Assembly: GCA_019105045.1 (NCBI GenBank)
Contig: JAHRWT010000037.1
Span: 1 to 38,140 of the forward strand
From: Sterolibacterium sp.
GTDB lineage: Bacteria > Pseudomonadota > Gammaproteobacteria > Burkholderiales > Rhodocyclaceae
Reading direction: 5' to 3'
Length of the DNA: 38,140 nucleotides
The notes below the pieces were generated by a model. The model worked only from the letters and a program-made list of their open reading frames with translations. It was not told the DNA's origin and made no database searches. Made by a program: the position numbers and the translations under genes. Below, one piece after another: positions 1-11,055 of the stretch. Position 1 is the stretch's first letter. Every line of letters starts with the position of its first letter.

Positions 1-1448
1 GCAAAAGGGGCGATGGCCGCCGGGAAGATGATGCCGCGCTCGTCATTGCCCTGCTCGATGGCCGCGCCGACGATGCGCGATACGCCGATGCCATAGCAGC
101 CCATTTCCATGGTCTGCGGCTGGCCGGCTTCGTTGAGGAAAGTGCATTTCAGGGCAGCCGCGTATTTGGTGCGCAGCTGGAAAATGTGGCCGACTTCGAT
201 GCCACGGCAGATTTCCAGCGTGCCCTTGCCGTCTGGTGAAGGATCACCGGCCACCACATTGCGGAAGTCGTCGACCTGATAGGGCTCGGGCATGTCGCGA
301 CCGAAATTCACGCCGGTCAGGTGATAGCCTTCGCGATTGGCACCGCAGACGAAATCGCTCATGTTGATGACCGCCCGATCGGCATACACGGCAATCATGT
401 GGGCAAAACGCAGATCGACCGGGCCGATGTAACCCGGCGGGCAGCCGATGCCGCGCCTGATTTCATCATCCGTGGCAAAGCGGAAATCGCCGAGCAGTTT
501 CTGCGTCTTGATTTCGTTCAGATCATGGTCGCCGCGCAGCAGGATCAGGCAGAACCAGCCCGGTGAGCCGACCTCCAGCTCATTGCGCACCACGGCAATG
601 CTCTTCACCATCTGCTGCACATCGATCTTGAGCAGCGCTGCCACATCCGCGCAGCGCGTCTTGCCGGGGGTGTGGGCATTGCCCAGCAACTGCGCCGGTG
701 CCGCGCGCGTGGCGCCGGTCGGTGCCAGCGCCTCGGCCAACTCGACGTTGGCGGCATAGTCCGAATCCGCCGCTGGGCAATAGGCAATCGCATCCTCGCC
801 GGAATCGGCCAGCACGTGGAATTCGTGCGAACCGCTGCCGCCGATCGAGCCGGTATCCGCCGCCACGGCGCGGAACTGCAAGCCCAGCCGCGTGAAAATG
901 CGCGTATAGGTGGCATGCATGTGGGCATATTCGCGCTGCAGATCGGCAAACGAAGCGTGGAAGGAGTAGCCGTCCTTCATCAGGAATTCACGCCCGCGCA
1001 TGACGCCGAAACGTGGGCGGATCTCATCGCGGAACTTGGTCTGGATCTGGTAGAAATGGCGCGGCAGCTGGCGATAGCTCTTGATTTCGCGGCGGGCGAT
1101 GTCGGTGATGACTTCCTCATGCGTCGGCCCGATGACGAAATCGCGCTGGTGGCGATCCTTGAAACGCAGCAGTTCGGGGCCGTATTGTTCCCAACGACCG
1201 GATTCCTGCCACAGTTCGGCCGGCTGCACTGCCGGCATCAACAGCTCGATCGCGCCGGCGCAGTTCATTTCATCGCGGACGATGTTTTCCACCTTGCGCA
1301 GCACGCGCAGGCCCATCGGCAGCCAGCTGTAAATCCCCCCCGCCAGACGACGGATCAGGCCGGCGCGCAGCATCAGTTGATGGCTGACGATCTCGGCATC
1401 GGAGGGCGCTTCCTTGAGGGTGCTGATGAAGAACTGTGAGGCACGCAT
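1..1448 (-). CDS. proS: Prolyl-tRNA synthetase, 3' end cut by window
   Basis: Cytoplasmic class II aminoacyl-tRNA synthetase that charges tRNA-Pro. Reading the minus strand from ATG at 1448 gives [19 protein letters not shown], the standard start of the long bacterial ProRS. It continues through [20 protein letters not shown], the motif 2 region ([21 protein letters not shown]) and an insertion (editing) domain between roughly residues 220 and 400. The frame is open to base 1, where motif 3 is beginning ([17 protein letters not shown]). About 482 codons are present of a family length near 570, so the anticodon-binding domain lies outside the window. A TAGAAT -10-like box sits about 40 bases upstream of the start. 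The family assignment is secure; the truncation is caused by the window edge, not by mutation. Confidence 0.96.
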   Translation of the reverse strand, partial: MRASQFFISTLKEAPSDAEIVSHQLMLRAGLIRRLAGGIYSWLPMGLRVLRKVENIVRDEMNCAGAIELLMPAVQPAELWQESGRWEQYGPELLRFKDRHQRDFVIGPTHEEVITDIARREIKSYRQLPRHFYQIQTKFRDEIRPRFGVMRGREFLMKDGYSFHASFADLQREYAHMHATYTRIFTRLGLQFRAVAADTGSIGGSGSHEFHVLADSGEDAIAYCPAADSDYAANVELAEALAPTGATRAAPAQLLGNAHTPGKTRCADVAALLKIDVQQMVKSIAVVRNELEVGSPGWFCLILLRGDHDLNEIKTQKLLGDFRFATDDEIRRGIGCPPGYIGPVDLRFAHMIAVYADRAVINMSDFVCGANREGYHLTGVNFGRDMPEPYQVDDFRNVVAGDPSPDGKGTLEICRGIEVGHIFQLRTKYAAALKCTFLNEAGQPQTMEMGCYGIGVSRIVGAAIEQGNDERGIIFPAAIAPF

Positions 1449-1488
1449 GGCAGATTTTGACTCGTTGAAAGATGGCAAGAAAATGCAG

Positions 1489-1517
1489 ATTCTACCGTGA
1501 GAGACGAATGGCAAGGG
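1489..1517 (-). promoter_or_regulatory. Possible proS promoter
   Basis: On the minus strand TAGAAT (1489-1494) is a good -10 hexamer. Seventeen bases upstream lies CCCTTG (1512-1517), a poor -35; an alternative TTGCCA (1509-1514) has only a 14-base spacer. The position, about 40 bases before the proS ATG, is right. This is inference from motif matching only. Confidence 0.35.
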
Positions 1518-1596
1518 TGTTCTTGGCAGAGGGTGCTCTGGCCGGCAGTGACGTTGTAAACTGACGGATTCGTTGTACGGAATCCTGAATACCACC

Positions 1597-2493
1597 ATGA
1601 AAAAACGCACCTGGCTGCTGTGGCTGGCACTGATGCTGGGCATGACGGGAACAGCCGCTTTGGCGCGGGCGGACATCGTGCTGACGGATGATCAGGGCGC
1701 AACTGTACGCTTGCTGCGACCAGCGCAGCGTATCGTCAGTCTGGCGCCGCATGTCACGGAAATGCTGTTTGCTGCCGGGGCGGGCAGCAAGCTGCGTGGT
1801 GTGGTCGAGTACAGCAATTTTCCGCCGGCGGCCAGAAAGATCATGGGCATTGGCAGCTATGCCCAGCCGGATCTGGAAGCCATTGCTGCGCTCAAGCCGG
1901 ATCTGGTGATCGGCTGGACCAGCGGCAATTCGCCAGTGCACATCCGGCAGATGAGGGCGCTGGGTATTCCAGTGTTCATGGTCAAGGCCCAGCGCATCGA
2001 GGATGTGGCCAGGGATTTGCTGCGCTATGGTCAGCTGGCCGGCAGCCAGCCGCAGGCGCAGAGGGCGGCGGATGAATTTCGTCAGCGCATGGCCGCACTG
2101 CGGACGCAATACGCCGAGCAACCGCCCGTGCGAGTGTTCTACCAGATATGGAAGCAGCCGCTGATGACGGTCGGTGGTGACCAGCTGATCAGCGAAGTCA
2201 TGCAGCTGTGCGGCGGGGTGAATGTGTTTGCCAAATTGCCAGCGCTGGCGCCGAATGTCTCGCTCGAAGCCGTGCTGGCGGCTAATCCGGAAGTCATCAT
2301 CGCCAGTGGTCTGGATGGGCAGCGCCCCGCCTGGCTGGACGACTGGCAACGCTGGGCGACGCTGACGGCAGTGCGCCGCGACAACCTGTTCTTCATTCCG
2401 CCTGATCTGGTGCAGCGCGCCACGCCACGCATTGCGGAGGGCGCTGCGCAACTTTGCCAGCAACTGGAAACTGCCCGCAGCCGGCGGCCGTGA
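1597..2493 (+). CDS. btuF: Periplasmic cobalamin-binding protein (BtuF-like)
   Basis: Predicted periplasmic substrate-binding protein (298 residues) that delivers vitamin B12 or another corrinoid to a BtuCD-type ABC importer. ATG at 1597 is chosen because it begins an ideal Sec signal peptide ([18 protein letters not shown], cleavage near ARA-DIV). A TTG 24 bases upstream would spoil it. No lipobox Cys is seen. The mature protein has the class III binding-protein pattern: [19 protein letters not shown] near the N-terminus, then [10 protein letters not shown]-like and [20 protein letters not shown] segments. It converges on the btuD gene with a gap of 24 bases and so is not in the btuBCD transcript. 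Substrate assignment rests on the neighbouring riboswitch-controlled btuB. A related iron- or haem-binding role is the alternative, but less likely. Confidence 0.87.
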   Translation: MKKRTWLLWLALMLGMTGTAALARADIVLTDDQGATVRLLRPAQRIVSLAPHVTEMLFAAGAGSKLRGVVEYSNFPPAARKIMGIGSYAQPDLEAIAALKPDLVIGWTSGNSPVHIRQMRALGIPVFMVKAQRIEDVARDLLRYGQLAGSQPQAQRAADEFRQRMAALRTQYAEQPPVRVFYQIWKQPLMTVGGDQLISEVMQLCGGVNVFAKLPALAPNVSLEAVLAANPEVIIASGLDGQRPAWLDDWQRWATLTAVRRDNLFFIPPDLVQRATPRIAEGAAQLCQQLETARSRRP

Positions 2494-2517
2494 TGTGCGA
2501 ATGTGCGATGCGCGTGG

Positions 2518-3321
2518 CTACTGTGGAATGAAGGCGTTTTCGACCCGGCGCAGCGGGTGACCGTACAGATTCGTCAAGGTGGTTTCGTCGAGCACTTGCT
2601 CCACCGGGCCGATCAGATGTCGGCTGTCGCCGAACAACAACAGGGCCTGATCGCAGTAGCGCAGGACGAAGCCGGGATCGTGCAGCACCATGACGACGGT
2701 CGCGCCCGTATCGCGGGCACGGCGGGAAAACAGTTCCAGAGTGGCGATCTGGTGATTGAGATCAAGGTGGGCCAGCGGCTCGTCCAGTAGATAAACCTGC
2801 GGCTCCTGGGCCAGCAAGGTGGCGATGGCGACCCGTTGGCGCTCGCCGCCCGAGAGGGTATGAATTTCGCGTTCCGCCATGCCTGCCAGCCCGGTGGCCG
2901 CCAGGGCGGCCTGGGCGATGGCCGTATCGGCAGGCGACTCCCAGGCCCAGCGCTCCAGGTGTGGATGACGGCCGCTGAGCACGCTGTCCAGCACGGTACT
3001 GGCGAAAGGGTCGTGGCGATCCTGGCCCAGCCAGCCACGCAGGCGTGCTGCGTCGCGCAAGCCGAGTTCCGCGTAGGTTTTGCCGGCGAGTCGCAGCGTG
3101 CCGGCATCGGCCGGGCGCAGGCCGGCGAGCGTCGTCAGCAAGGTGGATTTGCCCGCGCCATTGCGGCCCAGTATGCCCAGGCAGCTACCCGGCGGCAGAT
3201 CGAAATTCAGTCCCAGGCAGACTTTGTGCAGACCAATGCTGACCGACAGACCACGCGCCTGCAATAATGGTGGGTTGATGGCTGTGGTTGCGTTGGCAAG
3301 TTGCTTGCTCTGCGCGTTCAT
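2518..3321 (-). CDS. btuD: Cobalamin ABC transporter ATP-binding protein
   Basis: Cytoplasmic ATPase subunit (267 residues) of the BtuCD-type importer in the FecCD/BtuCD family. Visible motifs: Walker A GRNGAGKST near residue 53, ABC signature LSGGERQRVAIA, Walker B VYLLDEPLAHLD, and the switch His in VLHDPGF. The start codon overlaps the stop of the permease gene upstream (ATGA, 3318-3321), indicating translational coupling and a permease-ATPase complex. It is the last gene of the btuB-btuC-btuD run and should fall under the cobalamin riboswitch ahead of btuB. The C-terminal region after the NBD core is short, as usual for BtuD/FepC proteins. Confidence 0.92.
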   Translation of the reverse strand: MNAQSKQLANATTAINPPLLQARGLSVSIGLHKVCLGLNFDLPPGSCLGILGRNGAGKSTLLTTLAGLRPADAGTLRLAGKTYAELGLRDAARLRGWLGQDRHDPFASTVLDSVLSGRHPHLERWAWESPADTAIAQAALAATGLAGMAEREIHTLSGGERQRVAIATLLAQEPQVYLLDEPLAHLDLNHQIATLELFSRRARDTGATVVMVLHDPGFVLRYCDQALLLFGDSRHLIGPVEQVLDETTLTNLYGHPLRRVENAFIPQ

Positions 3322-4307
3322 GCCCGTCCCCGACCCAGCAGAAAGAGGAAGACTGGCACACCGATCAGGGCCGTGAGCACGCCCACCGGCAATTGAGTGG
3401 GCGCGATCAGCGTGCGGGCCAGCGTATCGGCCAGCACCAGCAGACTGCCGCCCGCCAGCACGGTTGCCGGCAGCAGCAGGCGATGATCGCTGCCCATGTT
3501 GTTGCCAATCGACAGGCGCACCAGATGCGGCACGATCAGGCCGACAAAGCCGATCGAGCCGGCCGTGGTCACCGCGCCTGCCGTGGCCAGCGAGGCCACA
3601 AGATAGATCAGTCGGCGCAGCCGGTTGACTGCCACCCCCAGCGCCTGGGCTTGATCGACTCCGCGTGTGAGCAGGTTGAGCTCACGGGCAAAAGGCAGCA
3701 CGGCAATCAAGGTCAATGCCAGCAAAATCAAGACCGGCGCGGCGGCATTGCTTTGCGATAAATCGCCCATCAACCAGAACAACATGCCGTGGAGTTGCTG
3801 CTCCGGCGCGATACTGAGCAGCAAGGCAATCACCGCGCCGCAGCCGGCCGCCACCACCACGCCGGTGAGCAACAGCCGGGTCTGCGTCCAGCTGCCATCG
3901 CCCCGGGCCAGGCCAAACACCAGCAGCATGGCCGCCAATGCACCGATGAAAGCCGAGCCCGACAGCAATCCGCCGCTCAGCCCCAACAGCATGGCCAGTA
4001 ACGCCCCCACGCCCGCACCACCGGAAATACCCAGTACATAGGGGTCGGCCAGTGGATTGCGCAGCAACACTTGCATCAAAGCCCCCGCCAGTGCCAGCAG
4101 GCCGCCGCAGGCAAAGCCCGCCAGGGCACGTGGCAGGCGCAGATCGATGATGATGGCGCGGGTTGCGGTTTCCTGCCCGGTCAGCGCCGCCAGAATTTCT
4201 GTCGGAGCAATCGACAGCGTGCCGGCCGACAAGGCCAGGGCCAGACTGAGCAGGCTCAGCAACATGAGCAGCACCAGTATCAGCAGGGCACGGCGGCGGG
4301 AAGGCAT
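3318..4307 (-). CDS. btuC: Cobalamin ABC transporter permease
   Basis: Inner-membrane permease (329 residues) of the FecCD family, which forms the dimeric translocation pore for corrinoids. The sequence is strongly hydrophobic, with about ten predicted membrane segments. It carries family hallmarks: RLPRALAGFACGGLLALAGA near residue 57, LLRNPLADPYVLGISGGAGVG near residue 84, and GSIGFVGLIVPHLVRL near residue 247. The start at 4307 follows an Arg-rich cytoplasmic tail (MPSRRRAL). It lies 15 bases downstream of the btuB stop and overlaps btuD by four bases, so the three genes look like one operon. Specificity for B12 rather than iron-siderophore is inferred from the riboswitch and the BtuB-like receptor. 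Confidence 0.92.
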   Translation of the reverse strand: MPSRRRALLILVLLMLLSLLSLALALSAGTLSIAPTEILAALTGQETATRAIIIDLRLPRALAGFACGGLLALAGALMQVLLRNPLADPYVLGISGGAGVGALLAMLLGLSGGLLSGSAFIGALAAMLLVFGLARGDGSWTQTRLLLTGVVVAAGCGAVIALLLSIAPEQQLHGMLFWLMGDLSQSNAAAPVLILLALTLIAVLPFARELNLLTRGVDQAQALGVAVNRLRRLIYLVASLATAGAVTTAGSIGFVGLIVPHLVRLSIGNNMGSDHRLLLPATVLAGGSLLVLADTLARTLIAPTQLPVGVLTALIGVPVFLFLLGRGRA

Positions 4308-4322
4308 GGCAATGGCGGGATG

Positions 4323-6230
4323 TTACCTGGGGGTATAGCGGATGCCGACAAAGAGATTGGCGCCGGGTGTCGCGTAAGCGTCAGCCCCGAAATCCAGACT
4401 CAGCGCGTATTTGCGATCCAGCAGGTTGTTGGCCCGGGCAAACAGCGACCAGTCCTGCGTCAGCGGCATGTGGGCGCTCAGATTGAGCAGGGCATAGCCG
4501 CCCAGCCGCTGGCTGTTGGCCGCATTGGCATAACGCTGACCATAAGCCTGCAGTTCGGTATCCAGGCTGAAACGGCCGAAGTCATGTCCCAGGCTCAGTT
4601 TGGCGGCCTTGCGCGCGCGATAGATCAAGGTCTTGCCCAGCCCCGTGTCACGTGGATTCAGCAAGTCCACACTGGCCGACCAGCGATAGCCGGTGGTCTG
4701 CCCGGTGTGATTCAGCGTCCAGCCCTTGATGCGGGCAGTCGCCACGTTGCTGGGTTGCCAGGGGGACCACGGATCTGATGGGTCGAGAGCGACCCACTGG
4801 ATCAGATCCTTGATCTCGTTGTCGTAATAGATGATGGCCGACTGATGTTGCGCTGTTTCATGGCGCAAAGCCAGTTCACGATTCTCTGCCTGTTCTGGCT
4901 TGAGGTTGGGATTGCCGCCCCAGGGATCATAAAGATCATTGAAAGTCGGCGCCTTGAAGGCCGTGCCCCAGGCCAGGCTGGCGCGCCATTCGGGGCTGAA
5001 GTGATAGCCGTAGCCTGCGCTTCCTGTGGTCTTGTGGCCATATTGCGAGTTGCGATCCTGGCGAATATTGAACTGCAGCTGATGGCTGTCCAGCTGGCCG
5101 TTCCAGCCGGTCAACAGGCTGTCGATGCTGCGCTTGTCACGGGCGAAGTTTCCGGTGCCGGCAACGCGTTGTTCCAATCGTTCGGCGGCCAGCAGCAGAC
5201 TGCCCAGCGGCAGATTCACATCGTTCTGCCACTGATATTGGGTTTGCGTCGTCTTGAAGATCGAATTGGTCGTGCCGTTGTTCAGGCTGCGGCTATCATC
5301 GATACTGCGGCCGATGCGCAGTGTGCTGGTCCAGCGGTCGGACCACTGGTTGCGGCTGTAGAGACTGCTGCTGTGGTTCCTGTCATCCATTTTGTAATCA
5401 TCACTGGCCGGCCCGGGGAAGTTGGCGTCGTATCGGCTCCAGCCATCGGCATACAGCAAGCTGGCGCCGAACTCATGCGCCGGGCTCAGGTTGTAGCTCA
5501 GATTGCCCGTTACCGAGCGGCGGTGATAACCATCCTTGTCCGGATTCCAGGAAAAATTGGCCGGATTGCGTATGGCCGAAAAACCATCGCTGCGTTTTTC
5601 GGCAGCCTGCACGCTGTAGCGCCAATTCTGCTGGCCGCCCCGGATGCCGGCAGAAGCGGCATGGCTGTGGTAACTGCCGTAACCCAGCGCCAGCGAGGGC
5701 TGCAGACCATCCTGGCCGCGTTTGGTGAAAATCTGGATCACGCCGCCAATGGCATCCGAACCATACAACGCTGAAGCCGGGCCACGCACGACTTCAATGC
5801 GTTCAATCTGCTCAAGGGGCAGGTTCTGCCAGGCCACTGAACCCAGCGTGGCCGAGCCATAGCGCACACCATCGATCAGCAGCAGTACATGGCCGGAATT
5901 GGTGCCGCGCATGAAAATACCCGATGCTGCGCCGGGGCCGCCATCCTGTTTGAAATCAATGCCGGCCTGGCGACCGAGCAGTTCGCCAAGAGACGTCTGT
6001 GGTCCGGCGCGCTGGATTTCTGTTGCTTCGATGATCTGGACATCGGCAATCAGATCGCTGGTGCGACTGGCCTGGCGCGTGGCGGTGACCATGACATTTC
6101 CCAGTGTGACAGCGCCTTGATCCGCCTGCGGCACGGCCAGGGCAGGCTGAGCGGCAAGTGAAAGTGAAGCAATCGAACAAGTCGAATAAACAGCGACGGC
6201 CAGCGCCGTGCGTGGGGTGTTTCGTGACAT
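4323..6230 (-). CDS. btuB: TonB-dependent cobalamin receptor (BtuB-like)
   Basis: Outer-membrane 22-stranded barrel receptor (635 residues) for vitamin B12, energised by TonB-ExbB-ExbD. ATG at 6230 is chosen because GGGAG lies 8 bases upstream and a signal peptide follows (MSRNTPRTALAVAVYSTCSI, cleavage near ALA-VPQ). A TonB-box-like VMVTATR comes next, then the plug domain (LGELLGRQAGID, MRGTNSGHVLLLIDGVRYGS, IERIEVVRGPASALYGSDAIGGVI). The barrel includes FKAPTFNDLYDPWGGNPNLKPE. The protein ends RYTPR instead of with an aromatic residue, unlike the usual BAM signal. A cobalamin riboswitch stands directly upstream, which is the strongest evidence for the ligand. Confidence 0.94.
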   Translation of the reverse strand: MSRNTPRTALAVAVYSTCSIASLSLAAQPALAVPQADQGAVTLGNVMVTATRQASRTSDLIADVQIIEATEIQRAGPQTSLGELLGRQAGIDFKQDGGPGAASGIFMRGTNSGHVLLLIDGVRYGSATLGSVAWQNLPLEQIERIEVVRGPASALYGSDAIGGVIQIFTKRGQDGLQPSLALGYGSYHSHAASAGIRGGQQNWRYSVQAAEKRSDGFSAIRNPANFSWNPDKDGYHRRSVTGNLSYNLSPAHEFGASLLYADGWSRYDANFPGPASDDYKMDDRNHSSSLYSRNQWSDRWTSTLRIGRSIDDSRSLNNGTTNSIFKTTQTQYQWQNDVNLPLGSLLLAAERLEQRVAGTGNFARDKRSIDSLLTGWNGQLDSHQLQFNIRQDRNSQYGHKTTGSAGYGYHFSPEWRASLAWGTAFKAPTFNDLYDPWGGNPNLKPEQAENRELALRHETAQHQSAIIYYDNEIKDLIQWVALDPSDPWSPWQPSNVATARIKGWTLNHTGQTTGYRWSASVDLLNPRDTGLGKTLIYRARKAAKLSLGHDFGRFSLDTELQAYGQRYANAANSQRLGGYALLNLSAHMPLTQDWSLFARANNLLDRKYALSLDFGADAYATPGANLFVGIRYTPR

Positions 6231-6247
6231 GTGGAACTCCCTGTGCA

Positions 6248-6265
6248 ACCAGCGTCCCCGCTGGT
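6248..6265 (-). promoter_or_regulatory. Hairpin just upstream of the btuB ribosome-binding site
   Basis: A perfect 7-base-pair stem with a 4-base loop (ACCAGCG / CGCTGGT) sits about 10 bases upstream of the btuB Shine-Dalgarno GGGAG. It is in the expression platform of the cobalamin riboswitch and lacks a T-run. Control of translation initiation is therefore more plausible than transcription termination. The mechanism is inferred, not shown. Confidence 0.4.
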
Positions 6266-6334
6266 CGGTGGTTGGTGATGAAAGCGAACGCACCGTGGGG
6301 GAGGGCAGAAGGTACAGGGAAGATCAGGACGTCA

Positions 6335-6356
6335 GGATAGCCGCCTGGCTCTATCC
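6335..6356 (-). promoter_or_regulatory. Second leader hairpin between riboswitch aptamer and btuB
   Basis: On the minus strand GGAT-AG-AGCC / GGCT-ATCC can form an 8-base-pair stem with a 2-base bulge and an AGGC loop. It lies between the aptamer and the SD-proximal hairpin. It could be part of the switching structure, though the evidence is complementarity only. Confidence 0.25.
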
Positions 6357-6392
6357 ATGGCACTGCACCCCGCAGCGCGTTCAACTGGATCG

Positions 6393-8673
<2,281 letters not shown>

Positions 8674-8741
8674 CGCGCAGACAGTTTGGGTTTGCCCGCC
8701 GTGGCCAGGCGGACTGCAGTTCGCTGCCCCAGGGGTTTTCC

Positions 8742-9689
8742 ATGACCATTCTCATTCAGCACAGCGACCCGACCGGAACCGTGGATTTCCAGAATCCCGC
8801 TGCCGTGCGTGATGCTCTTGATGACCTGCTGCTGCAGCGCTATGGCACGGCGTATGCGGCGGGTTACCGGCAGGTGCTGGTGCAGGCGCTGGACGATCTG
8901 GTAGCCGCCTTTCGTGGCGACTTTCCCGGTTTGCTGCGTTGCGATACGCACTATCACGACGTGCGTCATGCGCTCGATTCCGGGTTGGCCATGGCGCGTT
9001 TGATCGATGGTCACTGCCTGGAAACGCCGGTTGATGCGGCCGAACATCTGACGGTCGAATACGCTGTGCTGGGCATCTTGTTGGCTCTGTTTCATGACAT
9101 CGGCCTGCTGCGCCGGCATGATGAATTTCATGTTTCCGGTGCCAGCCTGACGCCTTTTCATGAAGCGCGTGGTGTGGCCTTCATGCAGGATTATCTGTTG
9201 CGCCCGGCCATGGCACCGCTGGCCCATCTGGCCGAACTGTCCCGCCTGATCATGGTCACCCGACTGGTCTGGCGGATGCCCGCAGAGATGGCGCCGATCG
9301 AGCGCGTCCTGGCCTGTCTGCTGGGCACAGCCGACATCGTCAGCCAGTTGGCTGATCGCTGCTATCTGGAAAAGTGCCGCGATTTTCTTTACGTCGAATT
9401 CAGTGCCATCGGTCTGGCGGGTGCGCCGGAGCTGACCTATCCAGATCCCGAAGCCCTGTTGCGCAATACGCCGGCGTTTTACAGCGGCTTGTTGAGCAAA
9501 CGTATCCGTGACGAATATGCCGGTGCAGACCACTATCTGCAGCGGCATTTCGCCGGCAAGTGCCCGTATGAAGCCGCCATCAACCGCAACTTCCGTTTCC
9601 TTTCCGAACTGCTCGATGCTTCGGCGCTGGATCGTCTGAGTCGTCAGCCGCAACGCCTGATCGATCTCGCCCGCCCCGGGCCGTCATGA
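8742..9689 (+). CDS. HD-domain metal-dependent phosphohydrolase-like protein
   Basis: A 315-residue soluble protein with an HD-type metal-binding helical domain. The pattern [13 protein letters not shown] (around residue 70) followed by [16 protein letters not shown] (around residue 115) matches the HD/PDEase signature, including the YHxxxHA form seen in cyclic-nucleotide phosphodiesterases. No sensory or other catalytic domain is visible, and the substrate cannot be predicted. The ATG at 8742 has AGGGG 8 bases upstream. The stop overlaps the start of the following Cys-cluster gene (ATGA at 9686-9689), so the two are probably translated together. It is 68 bases after thiC, on the same strand. 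Family-level assignment only. Confidence 0.75.
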   Translation: MTILIQHSDPTGTVDFQNPAAVRDALDDLLLQRYGTAYAAGYRQVLVQALDDLVAAFRGDFPGLLRCDTHYHDVRHALDSGLAMARLIDGHCLETPVDAAEHLTVEYAVLGILLALFHDIGLLRRHDEFHVSGASLTPFHEARGVAFMQDYLLRPAMAPLAHLAELSRLIMVTRLVWRMPAEMAPIERVLACLLGTADIVSQLADRCYLEKCRDFLYVEFSAIGLAGAPELTYPDPEALLRNTPAFYSGLLSKRIRDEYAGADHYLQRHFAGKCPYEAAINRNFRFLSELLDASALDRLSRQPQRLIDLARPGPS

Positions 9690-9946
9690 GCGCCATGACC
9701 TGTCGCCCGGGTTGTGCAGCCTGCTGCATTGCACCGTCGATCAGCAGTGCAATTCCCGGACTGCCGCAGGGCAAAGCCGCCGGCCAGCCCTGCCCGCAAC
9801 TGGATGAGGCGCTGCGCTGCCGCATTTTTGGTCACCCGGAACGTCCCGCCTGTTGCAGCGGTCTGCAGCCGTCGCTGGAAATGTGCGGACAGAGCCAGCG
9901 CGAGGCGCTGGTCTGGCTGAGGCAGTTGGAGTTATTGACGCAGTAA
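9686..9946 (+). CDS. Small YkgJ-like cysteine-cluster protein
   Basis: An 86-residue protein with the N-terminal pattern [15 protein letters not shown] (C-x3-C-x2-CC) and further cysteines at CPQL, RCRIF, PACCSG and MCG. This is the arrangement of YkgJ-family cysteine-cluster proteins, thought to bind zinc or an iron-sulfur centre. No biochemical role is established for this branch. The start overlaps the stop of the HD-domain gene by four bases, suggesting coupled translation and perhaps a shared function. A perfect hairpin follows four bases after the stop codon. Confidence 0.72.
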   Translation: MSAMTCRPGCAACCIAPSISSAIPGLPQGKAAGQPCPQLDEALRCRIFGHPERPACCSGLQPSLEMCGQSQREALVWLRQLELLTQ

Positions 9947-9949
9947 GGG

Positions 9950-9964
9950 GCGACAACCTGTCGC
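9950..9964. terminator. Hairpin after the Cys-cluster gene
   Basis: GCGACA / TGTCGC form a perfect 6-base-pair stem with an ACC loop, beginning 4 bases after the stop at 9946. No T-run follows, so an intrinsic terminator is not supported. It may mark the 3' end of the transcript or be incidental. Confidence 0.25.
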
Positions 9965-10087
9965 TACATTGCGGGACAGACAGGGCGGCACCATGCCATG
10001 CGTCCGTGCGGGTTCTGGCAATGATGGATGGTCGATTCGTCGCCGCAGGCGCCGGTTTGCAACCCGCCCATGCAAGCGATCGAGACA

Positions 10088-10113
10088 GGAGGCAAAGCCT
10101 CCCATGCTAGACT
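10088..10113 (+). promoter_or_regulatory. Hairpin plus extended -10 promoter ahead of uppP
   Basis: TG-C-TAGACT (10105-10113) is an extended -10 element with a start expected near 10120, about 28 bases before the uppP ATG. Immediately upstream GGAGGC-AAA-GCCTCC (10088-10102) is a perfect inverted repeat occupying the spacer/-35 region. The repeat could be an operator, or a terminator remnant for the preceding genes. There is no recognisable -35, consistent with an extended -10 promoter. Confidence 0.4.
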
Positions 10114-10147
10114 CGCCCGCCACACAGACACTCCCATCCGAAACGTC

Positions 10148-10969
10148 ATGGATTTCACCCTGCTGAATGCGCTCATCCTCGGTATCGTCGAAGGCTTGAC
10201 GGAATTTCTGCCGATTTCCAGCACCGGCCACCTGATTCTGGTCGGCGATCTGCTCAAGTTCAACGATGACAGAGGCAAGGTCTTTGAAATCGTCATCCAG
10301 TTTGCTGCCATCCTCGCCGTGATCTGGGAATTCCGCAGCAAGATTGCCCATGTGGTATTGGGGCTGAAAACCGAAGCCAGTGCCCAGCGCTTTGCGCTCA
10401 ACCTGCTGATTGCCTTTCTGCCGGCGGCCGTGTTCGGCCTGCTGTTTGGCAAGCTGGTCAAAGCTCATTTGTTCCAGCCAGTGCCGGTGGCCTTGGCCTT
10501 CATAGTCGGAGGCGTGTTGATCCTGTGGGCGGAAAAGCGCGACCATGTCATCCGGGTGGAATCTGTTGATGATCTGAGTTTTGGCGATGCCCTCAAGGTC
10601 GGCCTGGCCCAATGTCTGGCGCTGATTCCCGGTACGTCGCGTTCTGGCGCAACCATCATCGGTGGCCTGCTGTTTGGCCTGTCGCGCAAGGCAGCGACTG
10701 AATTCTCCTTCTTTCTGGCCATCCCCACGCTGACCGCGGCAACGTTCTATGAAATCTACAAGGAACGTGCCCTGTTCTCCATGGACGATCTGGGCATGTT
10801 TTCCGTCGGCTTCACCGCCTCTTTCATTTCCGCTTTCTTCTGTGTGCGCTGGCTGCTGCGCTTCATCAGCACCCATGATTTCACGCCATTTGCCTGGTAT
10901 CGCATCGCCTTCGGCCTGATCGTGCTGGCGACCTGGCAATTCGGTCTGGTCGACTGGACGGCGCCCTGA
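10148..10969 (+). CDS. uppP: Undecaprenyl-diphosphatase UppP (BacA)
   Basis: Integral membrane phosphatase (273 residues, the same as the E. coli protein). It recycles the undecaprenyl carrier for peptidoglycan and other wall polymers and confers low-level bacitracin resistance. ATG at 10148 begins [20 protein letters not shown], the usual N-terminus; an upstream in-frame start would add 40 non-homologous residues. Catalytic motifs are present: [14 protein letters not shown] (Glu-rich plus SSTGH) and [13 protein letters not shown]. Several hydrophobic segments follow. There is no strong Shine-Dalgarno sequence. The gene lies between the Cys-cluster gene and the RNB nuclease gene, on the same strand as both. 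Confidence 0.97.
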   Translation: MDFTLLNALILGIVEGLTEFLPISSTGHLILVGDLLKFNDDRGKVFEIVIQFAAILAVIWEFRSKIAHVVLGLKTEASAQRFALNLLIAFLPAAVFGLLFGKLVKAHLFQPVPVALAFIVGGVLILWAEKRDHVIRVESVDDLSFGDALKVGLAQCLALIPGTSRSGATIIGGLLFGLSRKAATEFSFFLAIPTLTAATFYEIYKERALFSMDDLGMFSVGFTASFISAFFCVRWLLRFISTHDFTPFAWYRIAFGLIVLATWQFGLVDWTAP

Positions 10970-11007
10970 GGCAGCCTGTTTTCTGAACAGCGCGGGCAGG
11001 ATGGGGT

Positions 11008-11026
11008 GGGCGGTATAATCCCGCCC
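11008..11026 (+). promoter_or_regulatory. Palindrome-embedded -10 box upstream of the RNB nuclease gene
   Basis: A perfect TATAAT (11014-11019) lies between GGGCGG (11008-11013) and CCGCCC (11021-11026), an inverted repeat that could also fold as a hairpin. It is 36 bases before the next start codon. No convincing -35 is present at 16-18 bases. The motif may therefore be a promoter, a regulator-binding site, or the uppP transcript end. Confidence 0.45.
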
Positions 11027-11055
11027 CTTTCCCTGTTACATGTCCCGGGTGGCTG

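Noticed and set aside
1492-2463. Long open frame on the minus strand (323 codons) opposite btuF
   Set aside because: Antisense shadow of btuF: composition is Gln/His/Arg-rich without domains, while the plus frame has a signal peptide and clear family motifs.
8698-8714. CCGCC / GGCGG hairpin after thiC as a terminator
   Set aside because: Only a 5-base-pair stem with a 7-base loop and no T-run; too weak to call.
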